DNA of 64,000 bases from Leptotrichia wadei (GTDB taxonomy: Bacteria; Fusobacteriota; Fusobacteriia; Fusobacteriales; Leptotrichiaceae), in the NCBI RefSeq assembly GCF_007990545.2, contig NZ_AP019829.2, positions 434,001-498,000 on the forward strand. Reading direction: 5' to 3'. Positions 19,058 to 27,736 of this stretch are shown in pieces; positions within the stretch are counted from its first letter, which is position 1; each line of letters begins with the position of its first letter. A program made the position numbers and the translations under genes. The notes under the pieces are model-generated. The model was not told where the DNA came from. It did not search any database and saw only the letters and a list, made by a program, of their open reading frames with translations.

Positions 19058-19239
19058 TTTTAAATAAATTAAAAAAATTTAATAAAAATATTATCTCTCT
19101 TTTATTTTTGAAAAAATATGTTATACTTATAATAGGGAAAATGTATTTTGATAATAAAAGTTTAATACTAAATCTTGCTTGGTAATCATAAATTTTAGTA
19201 GCTAGAAAGAACAGATTATAAGTTAAAAAAGAGGGAAAT

Positions 19240-19842
19240 ATGGAAAAATATGTTATGTTCAGAGGAAAAGTTGTAGATAAGTGGTATGATTTTGACAAAA
19301 GAGCTCATTATCATATTGTGGCTGTGGATAAAAATGGGAAAAAGTATGATTTGGCAGTTAATATCGGGAGTATTTATGAGAAAAAAAATGAAATTATTTC
19401 TTCAAATTTGAAGGTTTATTACAGGAAAAATTATTTTTGTGAAGGAAGTGTAATTTCTAAAATGTTATTACAAAAATCTGGAATTACAGAATGTGATAGA
19501 GATTTATGTTTAGATTATGTTAGAATGAAATTATTTCCGCATAATAAAATGATACAGATGAAAGGATTTGATGAAGAGCACATATATTTAACAGGAATTA
19601 TTGAAAAATATGTGGAAAAGGCTAAGAATAATGAGAATTATGAAGTATTTGCATTTGGGAGACTTTATGCTAATGGAAAAGGATTGCATGATATTCATTT
19701 AAATCAGGGGAGTATAAATAAATTTAGAAAAAATGATGCTAGGTATTCTGATGGAGGATTATTTTTTAGAAATAGACAAAGTAATAGGATTATAGCCATA
19801 TTTATTGCATTTGTTACTCAAAGTTTAGATGAAAGCTTGTAA
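19240..19842 (+). CDS. YukJ-like DUF2278 family protein
   Basis: A 200-residue cytoplasmic protein with no signal peptide. Its blocks match my recollection of DUF2278: an N-terminal FRGKVVDKWYDFDKRAHYHI, LCLDYVRMKLF in the middle, and a C-terminal half with GLHDIHLNQGS, DGGLFFRNRQ and IIAIFIAFVTQSL. The biochemical role of this family is not established. AGAGGG lies just upstream of the ATG. It precedes a DUF4240-type gene by 20 nt on the same strand and probably shares its transcript. Confidence 0.7.
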   Translation: MEKYVMFRGKVVDKWYDFDKRAHYHIVAVDKNGKKYDLAVNIGSIYEKKNEIISSNLKVYYRKNYFCEGSVISKMLLQKSGITECDRDLCLDYVRMKLFPHNKMIQMKGFDEEHIYLTGIIEKYVEKAKNNENYEVFAFGRLYANGKGLHDIHLNQGSINKFRKNDARYSDGGLFFRNRQSNRIIAIFIAFVTQSLDESL

Positions 19843-19862
19843 AAAGAGGAGTATGATAAAAA

Positions 19863-20525
19863 ATGTCTATACAAATAAAAAAAACTAACGAAACGAAACT
19901 TAAAATGAAAAGGGAAAACTTCTGGAAATATATTTTAATTTCGCATGAAAAGGCTAAAAATAATAATGAATTTATAGATTATTTGATAGATATTCTATCT
20001 AAAAAAACAGATGAAGAGATTTTTGATTTTGAAATAATTACTTTTGAATTAATGCGGGAAAGCTATAATGAAAAATTATGGTGTGCTTCGTATCTTGTGA
20101 ATGGTGACACTGCGAGCTGGAGCTTTGATTTTTTCAGACTTTGGCTTATTTCACAAGGGGAACAGATATTTTATTCAATTATGAGAAATCAGGATAATTT
20201 ATCAGAATATATAAATGTATCATTTGAAACAAAGTTAATGACAAATTATTTTGAAAATGAAAATTTTGCTTTCATTTCAGCTTATGCCTTTACTAGAAAA
20301 AATGATTCGTATAATATTTTAAAAAAGGAAAATTGTAAAATCAATGATAAAACCATTTTCAGAGATGATTTTATTGACAGTTATAATAGAAAATTAAATG
20401 AATATAAAAGAAGAATAGGCTACATAAATAAAGAATATCCAAAAATAACCTTTCATTGGTGTACACAATTTCCTGACAGTATGAAAGAAGTTTGTCCAAC
20501 TTTATTTAAAAAAATGTATTTTTAA
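19863..20525 (+). CDS. DUF4240 domain protein
   Basis: A 220-residue soluble protein. Residues about 15-105 fit the DUF4240 pattern: MKRENFWKYI, a helical stretch with DFEIITFELMRESYNEKLW, then CASYLVNGDTASWSF and FRLWLISQGEQIFY. The C-terminal half is not recognised. DUF4240 proteins are common near immunity and repeat-protein genes, but their activity is unknown. A GAGGAG site lies 11 nt before the ATG. It is the second gene of a probable pair with the DUF2278-like gene. Confidence 0.7.
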   Translation: MSIQIKKTNETKLKMKRENFWKYILISHEKAKNNNEFIDYLIDILSKKTDEEIFDFEIITFELMRESYNEKLWCASYLVNGDTASWSFDFFRLWLISQGEQIFYSIMRNQDNLSEYINVSFETKLMTNYFENENFAFISAYAFTRKNDSYNILKKENCKINDKTIFRDDFIDSYNRKLNEYKRRIGYINKEYPKITFHWCTQFPDSMKEVCPTLFKKMYF

Positions 20526-20682
20526 TTAATATTTAGCAAGGAATTTTTTATCCTTTATTTTCAAAAAATATAAGTTTAAGAAGAAAATTTTTATTTAAAT
20601 TTTTTAAAATTCAATTTTAATTATTTTGGAAATAAATTTTTAAAAATATTGTTAAAAAAATAACAAAAATTTTTCTTAAAGG

Positions 20683-20711
20683 TTGAAATATTGACAAATA
20701 TGTTTTAAAAT
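20683..20711 (+). promoter_or_regulatory. Promoter of the ECF transporter operon
   Basis: TTGAAA, 17-nt spacer, TAAAAT, ending 32 nt before the S-component start. A TTGACA at 20691 overlaps but has only a poor -10 partner. I see no recognisable riboswitch between promoter and start; the leader is too short for one. Confidence 0.5.
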
Positions 20712-20743
20712 ATATGTAAATAAATTTTTAAGGAGGCAGAAAA

Positions 20744-21340
20744 ATGAAAAGTTTAAAAAATGATTTTTCTTTAATGTCAAGTTTGTTAATACCAGTAGCA
20801 GTAGCTATTAATTTTACAGGATTTGGGCTTGTTAAATTACTGCAAGTGCCAATATTTCTTGATTCAATTGGAACCGTGTTTATCAGCCTTATAGCAGGGC
20901 CTTGGGTTGGAGTCGTAACAGCTGTTATTACAAGTTTAATTACGGGAAGTTTTTCTCCTGAATATTTTGCATTTATCCCAGTAGCGGTAATTATGGCGCT
21001 TGCTATGGGATTTTTAGCAAGATTTAGAATGAAAAATATTGTAATAAAAACATTAGTTTGTGCATTTTGTCTTGTATTTATTGCAATAGTTGTATCTGCA
21101 CCAATAATAGTAATGGTTTATGGTGGAAATACTGGAAATTCTACATTTGGAGTAACTGCGTTTTTCTTGGCAACAGGTCAAAATATTTGGACAGCTGTTT
21201 TTAGTACGAATTTTATTACAGAAACAACTGACAAAATTATAACAGCAATAGTTGCAATGGCAATAATTAAGGCAATGTCGCCTAGATATTTGATAAAATT
21301 CAAGTATGGAGAAAATTATATAAATAATCAAAAAGGATAG
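20744..21340 (+). CDS. ECF transporter substrate-binding (S) component
   Basis: A 198-residue integral membrane protein with about six hydrophobic segments. It contains a family-like stretch near residue 38 (VPIFLDSIGTVFISLIAGPW) and aromatic/small-residue loops typical of ECF S components. It would capture a vitamin or cofactor precursor and pass it to the T/A/A' energy module encoded next. The substrate cannot be read from this sequence: there is no riboswitch and no biosynthetic neighbour. A strong ribosome-binding site (AAGGAGG) precedes the ATG. It is the first gene of a four-gene operon and so probably a dedicated (group I) system. Confidence 0.8.
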   Translation: MKSLKNDFSLMSSLLIPVAVAINFTGFGLVKLLQVPIFLDSIGTVFISLIAGPWVGVVTAVITSLITGSFSPEYFAFIPVAVIMALAMGFLARFRMKNIVIKTLVCAFCLVFIAIVVSAPIIVMVYGGNTGNSTFGVTAFFLATGQNIWTAVFSTNFITETTDKIITAIVAMAIIKAMSPRYLIKFKYGENYINNQKG

Positions 21341-21380
21341 AATATAAAAATAATAAAAAAATAAGGAAAACAAATAAGCT

Positions 21381-22136
21381 ATGAAAAGAGATTTTTTTAA
21401 AAAACTTTACCCGTTGACAAAGCTATATTTGGCTTTAGCATTGATAATATCAGCATTCATTATTCCAAGTCACATCTATGATTATTCAATGATAATAATT
21501 TGTGGAATTATAGTTTCTTTTGAAAATAAATTAAAAATTTACAGTAAAAGAATATTTTTAAGTTTATTTTGGCTTTTTACAGCGATATTTATTATTCAAA
21601 GCCTTTTTATACCAGCAGGTGAAGTTTGGTTAAAGTTTGGATTTATTTCGGTTTACAAGGAAGGAGTAATGAAGGCTATAGGTTTAACATCTAAACTAAC
21701 GGCGATTGTAAGTGCTTTAACGATGCTGACTTTAATAACTCCAGTAAAGGACTTTACTCTTGCGCTTGAAAAAAAGGGATTAAATCCAAAAGCTGCATTT
21801 ATTTTAATGCTTACTTTGCAAACAATACCCGAAATGAAAAAGCAGGCAGATGTTATCATGGATTCACAAAAGGCAAGGGGAATTGAAACTGAAGGAAATG
21901 TATTTGTCAGGGCAAAAGCGTTAATTCCCATATTTATTCCACTTGTACTTTCTTCCATTGCAAATACAGAAGAGCGGGCAATTACATTAGAAGCACGTGG
22001 ATTTTCTGTTGGAGAAAAAAGAACAATATTATACGATATTGAAGAAACAAAAAATGATAAAGTAATGAAAATTATACTAGCTATTTTTATAGTTTTGAAT
22101 ATTGTTTGGAGGGTTTTATGGACTATCTTAAACTAG
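21381..22136 (+). CDS. ecfT: ECF transporter transmembrane (T) component
   Basis: Membrane scaffold that couples the two ATPases to the S component. The 251 residues include four or five transmembrane segments and the two coupling-helix ARG motifs typical of EcfT/CbiQ: DSQKARGIETEG near residue 168 and ITLEARGFSVGEK near residue 205. It begins 40 nt after the S component, and its last 19 nt overlap the start of the first ATPase gene, indicating translational coupling. Confidence 0.9.
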   Translation: MKRDFFKKLYPLTKLYLALALIISAFIIPSHIYDYSMIIICGIIVSFENKLKIYSKRIFLSLFWLFTAIFIIQSLFIPAGEVWLKFGFISVYKEGVMKAIGLTSKLTAIVSALTMLTLITPVKDFTLALEKKGLNPKAAFILMLTLQTIPEMKKQADVIMDSQKARGIETEGNVFVRAKALIPIFIPLVLSSIANTEERAITLEARGFSVGEKRTILYDIEETKNDKVMKIILAIFIVLNIVWRVLWTILN

Positions 22137-22957
22137 AAAATGTAAATTATAAATATCCCCTTGAAGAAAAAAATACTTTGCAAAATATAAATATCGAAAT
22201 AAAAAAAGGCGAATTTTGGGCTGTAATTGGAAAAAACGGAAGTGGAAAAACAACACTTTGCAATATTTTAAGAAGATTTGTGCCTGATTTTTATAAAGGC
22301 GAACTAACAGGAAAAATAACTTTGGAAGGGAAGGAATTAAAAGATTATAGCCAAAAGGAAATTGTCCAAAAGATCGGATTCGTTTTTCAAAATCCATTTA
22401 CTCAAATTAGCGGTGTTAAAAATACAGTCTTTGAAGAAATAGCTTACGGATTGGAAAATCTAGGAATAGAACGTGAAATAATAATTTCAGAAGTGGAAAA
22501 AATATTAAAGCTTCTTGAAATCGAAAGACTTCGTGATAAAAATCCATACAATTTATCTGGCGGTCAAAAGCAAAGAGTTGCCCTTGCCTCAATCATCGCA
22601 ATGAACCCCGATATTTTAGTTATTGATGAGCCAACTTCACAGCTTGACCCAAAAGGAACGGAAGATATTTTCAAAATTATAAATTTAATGGCAAATGAAG
22701 GAAAGACAATAATTCTGGTTGAGCATAAACTTGAACTTATTGCAGAATATGCTGAAAATATTCTTGTTCTTGATGAAGGAGAAATAATTTTGAGCGGAAA
22801 AGCTAGTGAAGTTTTAAATAATAAAATTTTGCTGGAAAAAGAAATTGGGATGACACAGTATTCGATGCTTGCTTATGAACTTGAAAAGGCGAGAAAAACT
22901 AAATTTGAAGAAATTCCAATAACTAAAGAAAAAATAATAGAGTTGTTAAAAAAGTAA
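22118..22957 (+). CDS. ecfA1: ECF transporter ATPase (A subunit)
   Basis: ABC ATPase energising the ECF transporter. Motifs are complete: Walker A GKNGSGKTTL near residue 38, Q-loop FVFQNPFTQISG, signature LSGGQKQRVALA, Walker B DILVIDEPTSQLDP and the switch histidine in LVEHKLELI. Start is ATG 22118, 5 nt after GGAGGG; the in-frame TTG at 22106 overlaps that site. Length is 279 residues. The neighbouring A' subunit has a decayed signature, so this protein probably contributes the productive ATP site of an asymmetric dimer. Confidence 0.93.
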   Translation: MDYLKLENVNYKYPLEEKNTLQNINIEIKKGEFWAVIGKNGSGKTTLCNILRRFVPDFYKGELTGKITLEGKELKDYSQKEIVQKIGFVFQNPFTQISGVKNTVFEEIAYGLENLGIEREIIISEVEKILKLLEIERLRDKNPYNLSGGQKQRVALASIIAMNPDILVIDEPTSQLDPKGTEDIFKIINLMANEGKTIILVEHKLELIAEYAENILVLDEGEIILSGKASEVLNNKILLEKEIGMTQYSMLAYELEKARKTKFEEIPITKEKIIELLKK

Positions 22958-23002
22958 AAAAATTGATAAGTATTTTGAAAATTTACGAAAAAATATTCTA
23001 AA

Positions 23003-23026
23003 GCAAGGGGTTTCGACCCCTTGTTA
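23003..23026. repeat. GGGG/CCCC intergenic palindromic repeat (copy 4)
   Basis: GCAAGGGGTTTCGACCCCTT followed by GTTA. It is inserted between the two ECF ATPase genes, inside what otherwise looks like one operon. No T-tract follows, so read-through is expected. Confidence 0.7.
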
Positions 23027-23056
23027 AATTTGACAAACTTGAAGAAGGAGCAAATT

Positions 23057-23866
23057 ATGAGTTTTATCACTGTAAAAAATTTAAGTTTTAAATATCCAAA
23101 TGGAACTGAAAATGTACTTAATAATGTTTCACTTGAAGTTAAAAAAAGCGAAAAAGTTGCAATTATTGGGCAAAATGGAGCTGGGAAAACGACATTGGTA
23201 AAAATGTTGAACGGACTTTTAAAGCCAGTAAGCGGAGATGTGATTGCAGATGACTGGAACACAAAAGATTACACAGTTGCCAAAATGAGCCGAAAAGTCG
23301 GATATGTCTTTCAAAATCCAATGGATCAGATATTTCATAACAATGTTTACGATGAAATAGCCTTTGGAGCAAAAAAATTAAAATATTCTCCTGATGAAAT
23401 AAAAAAGATGGTAGAAAATGCCATAAAATTAACAGAACTTGAAAAATACCAAAGGGAAAATCCATATAACTTGCCATATTCGTTGAGAAAATTTGTTACA
23501 ATAGCCGCAGTAATTGCAATGGGCTCAGATGTCATTGTAATGGATGAACCGACAGCAGGACAGGATTTTAAAGGAATGAAAGTTTTGCATAACTTAATTG
23601 ATAAACTTCAGAAACAGGGGAAAACAATTATTACGATAACTCACGATATGGAATTTGTAGTAAAAAATTTTGACAGGGTAATTGTAATGACGAATGGAGA
23701 GGTTATTGCTGATGGAGATAAACGTGATATTTTCTGGCAATTTGACACTTTGGAGAAAAGTATGGTAAAACAGCCGTATATTAGTGATTTAGCTAGGGAA
23801 ATGGAATTGGATGGGAAGGTTTTATCTGTGGAGGAATTTGTGGAAAACTATAAAGATATGTGTTAG
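23057..23866 (+). CDS. ecfA2: ECF transporter ATPase (A' subunit) with degenerate signature motif
   Basis: Second ABC ATPase of the operon, 269 residues. Walker A (GQNGAGKTTLVKML), Q-loop (YVFQNPMDQIF), Walker B (DVIVMDEPTAGQD) and the switch histidine (ITITHDMEF) are intact. Where LSGGQ should stand the sequence is NLPYSLRKFVTIAAVIAM, so the ABC signature is lost while the following helix is kept. AAGGAG lies 6 nt before ATG 23057. A heterodimer with the upstream A subunit would have one canonical and one defective ATP site. Confidence 0.88.
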   Translation: MSFITVKNLSFKYPNGTENVLNNVSLEVKKSEKVAIIGQNGAGKTTLVKMLNGLLKPVSGDVIADDWNTKDYTVAKMSRKVGYVFQNPMDQIFHNNVYDEIAFGAKKLKYSPDEIKKMVENAIKLTELEKYQRENPYNLPYSLRKFVTIAAVIAMGSDVIVMDEPTAGQDFKGMKVLHNLIDKLQKQGKTIITITHDMEFVVKNFDRVIVMTNGEVIADGDKRDIFWQFDTLEKSMVKQPYISDLAREMELDGKVLSVEEFVENYKDMC

Positions 23867-23895
23867 TTATTTTGAGATGAAATAAAAAATGATAT

Positions 23896-23982
23896 GAACT
23901 ATAGTAAAACTGATTTAAAACAAAACTCAAAAGTTAGGGATATTTTACTTAAATCCTAAATTTATATGATTTTTAATAGTTC
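23896..23982. repeat. Palindromic intergenic element, possible degenerate MITE (copy 1)
   Basis: Ends GAACTAT and ATAGTTC form a 7-bp inverted repeat around an inner hairpin (TTAGGGAT at 23934 with ATCCTAA at 23953). The left part, AAAACTGATTTAAAACAAA, resembles AAAACTACCTTAAAACAAA in the element at 35608. The remainder of 23867-24193 is AT-rich, with only the ORF remnant described next. Confidence 0.4.
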
Positions 23983-24064
23983 AATTTTGAATATGTTTGA
24001 GTATAAAATAATCAAAATTTTAATTTTAAAAAATAGATAAAGTAAAGAAATAATCTCAAATTTC

Positions 24065-24184
24065 TTATATTAACCTATGAGAAATTTGAGTTGTTCCTAA
24101 AATTTTTATTTTTCCATCAATATCTGAAATTTCAAAAAGCAGTCTATCATCAATTTTTTCATTAAATTTATTTTTTTCTTTTAT
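24065..24184 (-). pseudogene. Fragment of an unidentified small protein
   Basis: An open frame with no start codon encodes a plausible protein tail: KEKNKFNEKIDDRLLFEI, SDIDGKIKILGTTQ, ISHRLI, stop. The composition looks like real coding sequence and the pattern is loosely reminiscent of the C-terminal strands of RelE/ParE-type toxins, but I cannot assign it. It ends up just downstream of the next minus-strand gene. Confidence 0.25.
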
Positions 24185-24193
24185 TTAAAATAT

Positions 24194-24904
24194 TTAATTT
24201 TGAGGAATAAGTCCTAAAGATTTTTCCATTTCAATTGTTCTATTTGTATCATTTCTATGAATAACACCTAACTTATAATAAAGATTTTCTTTTATTTTTA
24301 TAACTCCCCATTCATAATCTTCTTTTTCAATTATAAAATGCTGTCCTTTTTCATTAGATAAAATTACTTTTATTTTTGAATTTTTCAAGTTATATGTTCT
24401 TTTATAATCCCACAAAATTTCAAAATAATTTGTAGAGTCTAAAATCCATTTTTTCACATCTTCTGTATTTTTAAGTTTTTTCCCATTTACATAAAATTCT
24501 TTGCTATTTGAAATAATTTTCCTAATTTCTTTTAAATCCCTAACATAACTTGGCAACTGAAATATATTTATGCTAGTCAGAGTTATTACAATTAAACAAG
24601 TGGATACACAGCCTATCTTTAAATAAAAAATTTTCTTTTTTAACTTTTCTTTTCGTAAAATCTTCTCAAAGTCTCCAGCTTCTTTATTTTCTTTCTTATA
24701 ATCATTTACAAAATCCTTTTTTGTTTTCAAATAAAACTTTAGAATTCCAAAAATAATTATTAACCAAATAGATATAATATTTTTACTAATTTTTAAAAAT
24801 CCTATTGTAATTGGAAGAATTACATACAATAAACTATCCATTAAAATAAACAACCGTCTTTTTCTATTTTCTTTTTTTAGTTTCTGTTCATCATAGATAT
24901 ACAT
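24194..24904 (-). CDS. Hypothetical membrane protein
   Basis: A 236-residue protein of unrecognised family. It starts with a charged segment (MYIYDEQKLKKENRKRRLF), then two adjacent transmembrane segments (about 20-40 and 44-58), a basic cytoplasmic loop, a third transmembrane segment (about 96-114), and a soluble C-terminal domain of about 120 residues containing EFYVNGKKLKNTEDVKKWI. The C-terminal part is probably outside the cytoplasm, an inference from the topology. GAGGT lies upstream of the ATG. It stands alone, opposite in orientation to both flanking genes. Confidence 0.6.
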   Translation of the reverse strand: MYIYDEQKLKKENRKRRLFILMDSLLYVILPITIGFLKISKNIISIWLIIIFGILKFYLKTKKDFVNDYKKENKEAGDFEKILRKEKLKKKIFYLKIGCVSTCLIVITLTSINIFQLPSYVRDLKEIRKIISNSKEFYVNGKKLKNTEDVKKWILDSTNYFEILWDYKRTYNLKNSKIKVILSNEKGQHFIIEKEDYEWGVIKIKENLYYKLGVIHRNDTNRTIEMEKSLGLIPQN

Positions 24905-25082
24905 ATTCTTTAACCTCTTAATATTAGAAATATTCTTTCAAACATTTTACAATATTAATCAAAATTTTTCAAACTAATTAATAAATTTTTTTGTGGGAAA
25001 AAATGGACATATGTAAATAAAAAACCTTTTTCCTCCTGCAGATATTATTTGCAGTTTTTTCGTAAAATCTTTAATTACATCA

Positions 25083-25111
25083 TTGTAAAATTTATTTTAA
25101 AATGTTATCAT
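25083..25111 (+). promoter_or_regulatory. Promoter of manA
   Basis: TTGTAA, 17-nt spacer, TATCAT, about 53 nt before the manA start codon. A small inverted repeat (CTGCA/TGCAG followed by six T at 25036-25060) just upstream could terminate stray plus-strand transcription. Confidence 0.4.
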
Positions 25112-25163
25112 AAAATAAAGAAACTATTGAAAGTTAATTCTATAAATAAAGGAGTGATTTTTT

Positions 25164-26141
25164 ATGTTATATCCAATGAAATTTAAAAAATTTTTTGTGG
25201 AAAAAGTGTGGGGTGGACGTGAATTTGAAACAAAATTAGGAATGAAACTGCCTGAAGGAAAAAAAATTGGTGAATCTTGGGAAGTGTCGGCACATCCGCA
25301 TGGAATGGGTATTGTGGAAAATGGCACTTTGGCTGGAAAAAGACTGGACGATATTTACAAGGAATATAAAGGTGAACTTGTAGGAAAAAAAGTTTATGAA
25401 AAATATCCAAATAAATTTCCGCTTCTTATAAAATATCTTGATGTAAACGACAGACTTTCAATTCAAGTACATCCAAGCGATGAAGTTGCCTTAAAAAAAC
25501 ACAACGAGTTTGGAAAAAGCGAATCTTGGTATATAATGGAGGCAAGTGATGACGCTACTTTGATTTTGGGAATGAAGCCTGGAATTACAAAAGAAAAATT
25601 TTTGGAAAAAGTGAAAAAAAATGATTTTGATGGATTATTTGAAGAAAAAACTGTAAAAAAAGGTGATTTTATTGATATTACACCAGGAACAGTTCATGCT
25701 TCATTAAAGGGAAGTGTGATTTTTGCAGAAATTCAGCAAAATTCAGATGTTACTTATAGAATTTATGATTTTGACAGAATTGATAAAAATGGGAAGAAAA
25801 GGGAATTGCACTTGCAGGATTCAGCTGATGTGATTGATTTTGGAAAAGAAGTGGAAATTAAGCATACTGATTTTAATCATTCTGAAAATGGAAAAGATAT
25901 TTTGAGAAAGAATATTATAGAAAAAGAATATTATTCAATTGATAAAATAAGATTTTATAGCTCTTTTAAAGATATAAATAATGAAAGTATGACAATTTAT
26001 TCATTCCTTGAAGGAGAAGGAAAAATTGTGTGGGGAGAAAATGAAGAACTTCTAGTTAAAAAAGGTGAAACAATTTTAATTCCTGTTGGAATTAAGACAA
26101 AAACTATTGGGAATTTTGAAATTTTGAGAACAATAATTTAA
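25164..26141 (+). CDS. manA: Mannose-6-phosphate isomerase, class I
   Basis: Zinc enzyme interconverting mannose 6-phosphate and fructose 6-phosphate, feeding mannose into glycolysis or supplying mannose phosphates for glycans. The cupin metal and active-site motifs are visible: SIQVHPSDEVA (near residue 94) with the downstream Glu of KSESWYIMEA, and DITPGTVHASLKGSVIFAEIQQNSD (near residue 170). Length is 325 residues, the size of the shorter bacterial forms. AAAGGAGTG precedes the ATG. It is apparently a single-gene unit. Confidence 0.93.
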   Translation: MLYPMKFKKFFVEKVWGGREFETKLGMKLPEGKKIGESWEVSAHPHGMGIVENGTLAGKRLDDIYKEYKGELVGKKVYEKYPNKFPLLIKYLDVNDRLSIQVHPSDEVALKKHNEFGKSESWYIMEASDDATLILGMKPGITKEKFLEKVKKNDFDGLFEEKTVKKGDFIDITPGTVHASLKGSVIFAEIQQNSDVTYRIYDFDRIDKNGKKRELHLQDSADVIDFGKEVEIKHTDFNHSENGKDILRKNIIEKEYYSIDKIRFYSSFKDINNESMTIYSFLEGEGKIVWGENEELLVKKGETILIPVGIKTKTIGNFEILRTII

Positions 26142-26397
26142 ATAAATATGGGCAAGGATTCTAGTTTGTTTTTAGGAAAGAATTAGATGATTTGCCTTGT
26201 TTTTTTAGTCGGAATATGTTATTCTAATGTTATACTAATGTCATTTTGTAATTGTATGTTATATAATATAGCAGGATTATTTTAAAATTAAACTTAAAAG
26301 TTATAGTTATTCTACTTGTATTCTGGTTTTAATTGATTTTTATTAGTTTGATTTTAAAAGAAGTCAAATATTGAATTTTATAAAAAGGAAAGAAAAA

Positions 26398-26919
26398 GTG
26401 AAAAAAAGAATTTTATTGTTTGGAATAATGTTGGGAACTTCATCTTGTGGAATTATTGGTGGAGTTGGAAGTGTAGTAGGAGGAACTATAAAGGCTGCTG
26501 GTGGAGTTACTGGAGCAGTTATTGGAACAACTGGGAAATTAATTGGAGGTATTATTGGCGGAAGTGATGGAGAAATTAAAGCTAAAAATACAAAATATAA
26601 ATTTTCAAATGCAGAAGTTGAAATATCTGGTGGAAAGACCATTGTTACAGGAATTTTAACACATAATGGAGTCACTAAAAAAAATTTGACCATTGAAATT
26701 CCATGTTTTGATAAAAATGGAGCAAAAATTGGAGATGCCGTTGATAATATTAGTTCGCTTGTAAAAAATGAAAAGTGGGAATTTCAAGCGATTCTTAATA
26801 CAAATGAAACAAAAACTTGTAAATTGAAAGACACGTATATTTATGAAGGAAATATGAATATGGTTATTGAAGGCAATGATGAAGATAATGACAATATTCA
26901 TAATGTTGAAGAAAAATAA
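26398..26919 (+). CDS. Glycine-rich lipoprotein with FxLYD-like domain
   Basis: Starting at GTG 26398 (AAAGGA 9 nt upstream) gives a compact lipoprotein signal, MKKRILLFGIMLGTSSC, with the lipobox Cys at residue 17. A glycine-zipper-like segment follows (GGVGSVVGGTIKAAGGV) and then a beta-rich domain (AEVEISGGKTIVTGILTHNG to WEFQAILNTNETKTCKL) resembling FxLYD-type domains. The acidic tail EGNDEDNDNIHNVEEK ends the protein. A TTG at 26371 would add residues before the signal peptide and has no good ribosome-binding site. Function unknown; it sits 14 nt before mtnN. Confidence 0.65.
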   Translation: MKKRILLFGIMLGTSSCGIIGGVGSVVGGTIKAAGGVTGAVIGTTGKLIGGIIGGSDGEIKAKNTKYKFSNAEVEISGGKTIVTGILTHNGVTKKNLTIEIPCFDKNGAKIGDAVDNISSLVKNEKWEFQAILNTNETKTCKLKDTYIYEGNMNMVIEGNDEDNDNIHNVEEK

Positions 26920-26933
26920 AATTGGAGGGAATA

Positions 26934-27611
26934 ATGATAGGAATTATTGGGGCAGTAATTGAAGAAGCTGAAGCAATAAAAAAAGAAATTAAGGAAATCA
27001 AAGAAAATGTAATAAATGGGATATCTTTTTTTACAGGAAAATTTAATTATAAAGATGTTGTATTTGTGCAATCTGGAATTGGGAAAGTAAATGCTGCAAT
27101 TACAGCTACTTTATTAATTGAAAAATTTAAAGTAAGCGAAGTGATTTTTTCTGGAGTAGCTGGAGCATTGGATGAAAGATTGAAAGTTGGAGATGTCGTT
27201 ATAGGATGTGATATTGTTCAGCACGATGTTGATGCTACAGCCTTTGGATATAAAATGGGGCAAATTCCGCAAATGAAGGAATGGGCTTTTGAATCGGATA
27301 AGAAATTAGTTGAAAAAGCTCAAAATATAAGTGATTTTGATCATCACATATTTTTGGGGAGAATTTTAACTGGAGATCAGTTTGTGAGCAAAAAGGATGT
27401 GAAGATTCAGCTTGGGAAAAATTTTGAAGCACTTTGTGTCGATATGGAAAGTGGAGCCGTGGCTCAAGTCTGCACAAGATTAGGTATAAAATTTTTAATA
27501 ATTCGTTCAATTTCTGATTCGATTACAGATGAATCTGATATGGAATATGAAACTTTTGTAAAATTAGCGGCTAAAAATTCTACAAAAATATTAAAAAATT
27601 TAACTTTATAA
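26934..27611 (+). CDS. mtnN: 5'-methylthioadenosine/S-adenosylhomocysteine nucleosidase
   Basis: Cleaves adenine from MTA and SAH, recycling the by-products of SAM use and feeding the LuxS or methionine-salvage routes. Family blocks: MIGIIGAVIEEAEAI at the N-terminus, QSGIGKVNAAITATLLI, FSGVAGALDERLKVGDVVIG, GDQFVSKKD, and CVDMESGAVAQVC with the ribose-binding Met-Glu pair; the catalytic Asp is in RSISDSIT. The start is ATG 26934, 4 nt after GGAGGG. Length is 225 residues, typical. Confidence 0.95.
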   Translation: MIGIIGAVIEEAEAIKKEIKEIKENVINGISFFTGKFNYKDVVFVQSGIGKVNAAITATLLIEKFKVSEVIFSGVAGALDERLKVGDVVIGCDIVQHDVDATAFGYKMGQIPQMKEWAFESDKKLVEKAQNISDFDHHIFLGRILTGDQFVSKKDVKIQLGKNFEALCVDMESGAVAQVCTRLGIKFLIIRSISDSITDESDMEYETFVKLAAKNSTKILKNLTL

Positions 27612-27736
27612 TATTAAAAAATAGAATATTTTGAAACAAGAAGATGTTGATTTTCTTGATAAAAAAATTATTTATAGCAAGAGCAAAAATTTTTTATAAA
27701 AAGTAAATAAAAATTAGAAAATGAAGGGAGAAAGAT

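Noticed and set aside
20525-20743. Riboswitch upstream of the ECF transporter operon
   Set aside because: The stretch after the promoter is only about 30 nt and the rest is AT-rich without any known riboswitch core, so no substrate can be inferred this way.
22873-23262. Open frame of 129 codons on the minus strand across the two ECF ATPase genes
   Set aside because: Overlaps conserved coding sequence of both ATPases, with no start signal or family resemblance.
26142-26215. Terminator after manA
   Set aside because: CAAGG and CCTTG followed by a T-run can pair, but only over 5 bp with a long loop, too weak to call.
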